A stretch of DNA of 64,000 nucleotides from Pseudomonadales bacterium. GTDB taxonomy: Bacteria; Pseudomonadota; Gammaproteobacteria; Pseudomonadales; Azotimanducaceae. The notes under the pieces were generated by a model. It did no database searches. It had not been told where the DNA came from and saw only the letters and a program-made list of their open reading frames with translations. The stretch covers positions 108,711 through 172,710 of the forward strand of contig JADHNU010000001.1 of the NCBI GenBank assembly GCA_016779325.1, given 5' to 3'. Made by a program: the position numbers and the translations under genes. Positions within the stretch are counted from its first letter, which is position 1; every line of letters starts with the position of its first letter. Positions 63,544-64,000 of this stretch are shown one piece after another.

Positions 63544-64000
63544 TTAGAAGGCGTTGAGGGGAATCTTGAGATAGCGCATGCCGTTGGCTTCCGCCGGCGG
63601 CAATTCTCCCGCCCGCATATTGACCTGCACGGAGGGCAGGATCAGCACAGGCATGGATAAGGTGGCGTCTCGGGCGCTGCGCATGGCCACAAATGCCGCT
63701 TCCTCGACGCCCTCGTGCACGTGAATGTTGTTTGCGCGCTCGGCGCCAATGGAGGTTTCGAGGATGACTTCCCGCCCCCCCGGCATGTAGTCGTGGCACA
63801 GGAAGACCCGCGTTTCTGCGGGCAGCGCGAGCAGCTTTCGCACGGACTGGAAAAGCACCTTGGCATCGCCCCCGGGAAAATCGCAGCGGGCCGTCCCAAA
63901 ATCCGGGGCAAAAAGCGTATCGCCTACGAACAAAGCGTCACCCACGTAGTAGCTGACGCACGCCGGCGTATGCCCCGGGGTGTGGATCACCGTGCAGGTT
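63544..64000 (-). CDS. Metallo-beta-lactamase fold hydrolase, persulfide dioxygenase-like (5' end outside window)
   Basis: The frame stays open past the window end, so only the C-terminal 151 residues are visible. TVIHTPGHTPACVSYYVGDALFVGDTLF and LCHDYMPGG match the C-terminal half of the ETHE1/Blh-type metallo-hydrolases that oxidise glutathione persulfide to sulfite. The HxHxDH metal motif must lie upstream. It is followed after 52 bases by the BLH-SQR fusion. Together they give a sulfide to persulfide to sulfite route. Plain MBL hydrolase is the alternative. Confidence 0.8.
   Translation of the reverse strand, partial: TCTVIHTPGHTPACVSYYVGDALFVGDTLFAPDFGTARCDFPGGDAKVLFQSVRKLLALPAETRVFLCHDYMPGGREVILETSIGAERANNIHVHEGVEEAAFVAMRSARDATLSMPVLILPSVQVNMRAGELPPAEANGMRYLKIPLNAF

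Overview
The window is 64 kb of high-GC (about two thirds by eye), gene-dense gammaproteobacterial chromosome. The evidence is conserved synteny: rpoE-rseA-rseB-mucD facing nadB; sdhE-ygfX facing ygfZ; the order lepB-rnc-era-recO; plsB-rsmJ-tsaB-adk near one another as in Pseudomonas; and a Lys/Ala-rich AlgP-like protein. Two very large TonB-dependent receptors and many esterases or hydrolases suggest an aerobic, probably marine heterotroph from the Pseudomonadales/Cellvibrionales region of the class. That placement is inference, and I cannot name a genus. I see no tRNA, rRNA, CRISPR array, insertion sequence, prophage or plasmid gene. No stretch longer than 300 bases lacks a gene.

Region by region. 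1-7.6 kb: end of gspC, then gspD (type II secretion), plsB, and the oppositely oriented tsaB-rsmJ pair with moeA diverging from tsaB. 7.7-21.7 kb: a long minus-strand housekeeping block holding the AlgP-like protein, adk, relA, rlmD, recO, era, rnc, lepB, lepA, mucD, rseB, rseA and rpoE. Most neighbours overlap by 1, 4 or 8 bases, and a well-matched sigma-E autoregulatory promoter lies upstream of rpoE. 21.8-25.5 kb: nadB, ygfX, sdhE, ygfZ, hspQ. 25.5-30.7 kb: an operon of a FadR-type GntR regulator, an RND adaptor and an RND pump, preceded by two FadR-like operator palindromes. 30.7-41.8 kb: mixed metabolic genes, including an M24 peptidase with a MauE-like membrane protein, a nitroreductase, a family VIII esterase, a Nudix protein, a PerM-type permease, a quinone-oxidoreductase-like enzyme, a patatin, RidA, tmcA and two small unknowns.

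41.8-54.5 kb is the most accessory-looking part. It has an amidase facing two TonB-dependent receptors, whose 5' leaders share sequence and spacing, followed by a membrane fatty-acid hydroxylase, an alpha/beta hydrolase, oligopeptidase B and a glycine-zipper lipoprotein. 54.5-58.5 kb: a thioesterase, a divergent PiT-like permease, a CoA-type Nudix hydrolase, another alpha/beta hydrolase and a DUF6134 secreted protein. 58.5-64 kb is a minus-strand sulfide-handling operon: a persulfide-dioxygenase-type metallo-hydrolase (cut by the window edge), a DUF442/BLH domain fused to a type II sulfide:quinone oxidoreductase, a SulP anion transporter and an Hsp70/YegD-like ATPase.

No feature proves a completely new system. 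The best candidates for something undescribed are the shared leader of the two TonB receptors, the distant PiT-like permease, the FadR-type control of an RND pump, and a hairpin that buries the ptrB start codon. At genome scale, two traits stand out: CCTAGG/CTAG is not avoided, and convergent genes share one CTAR tetranucleotide as both stop codons.
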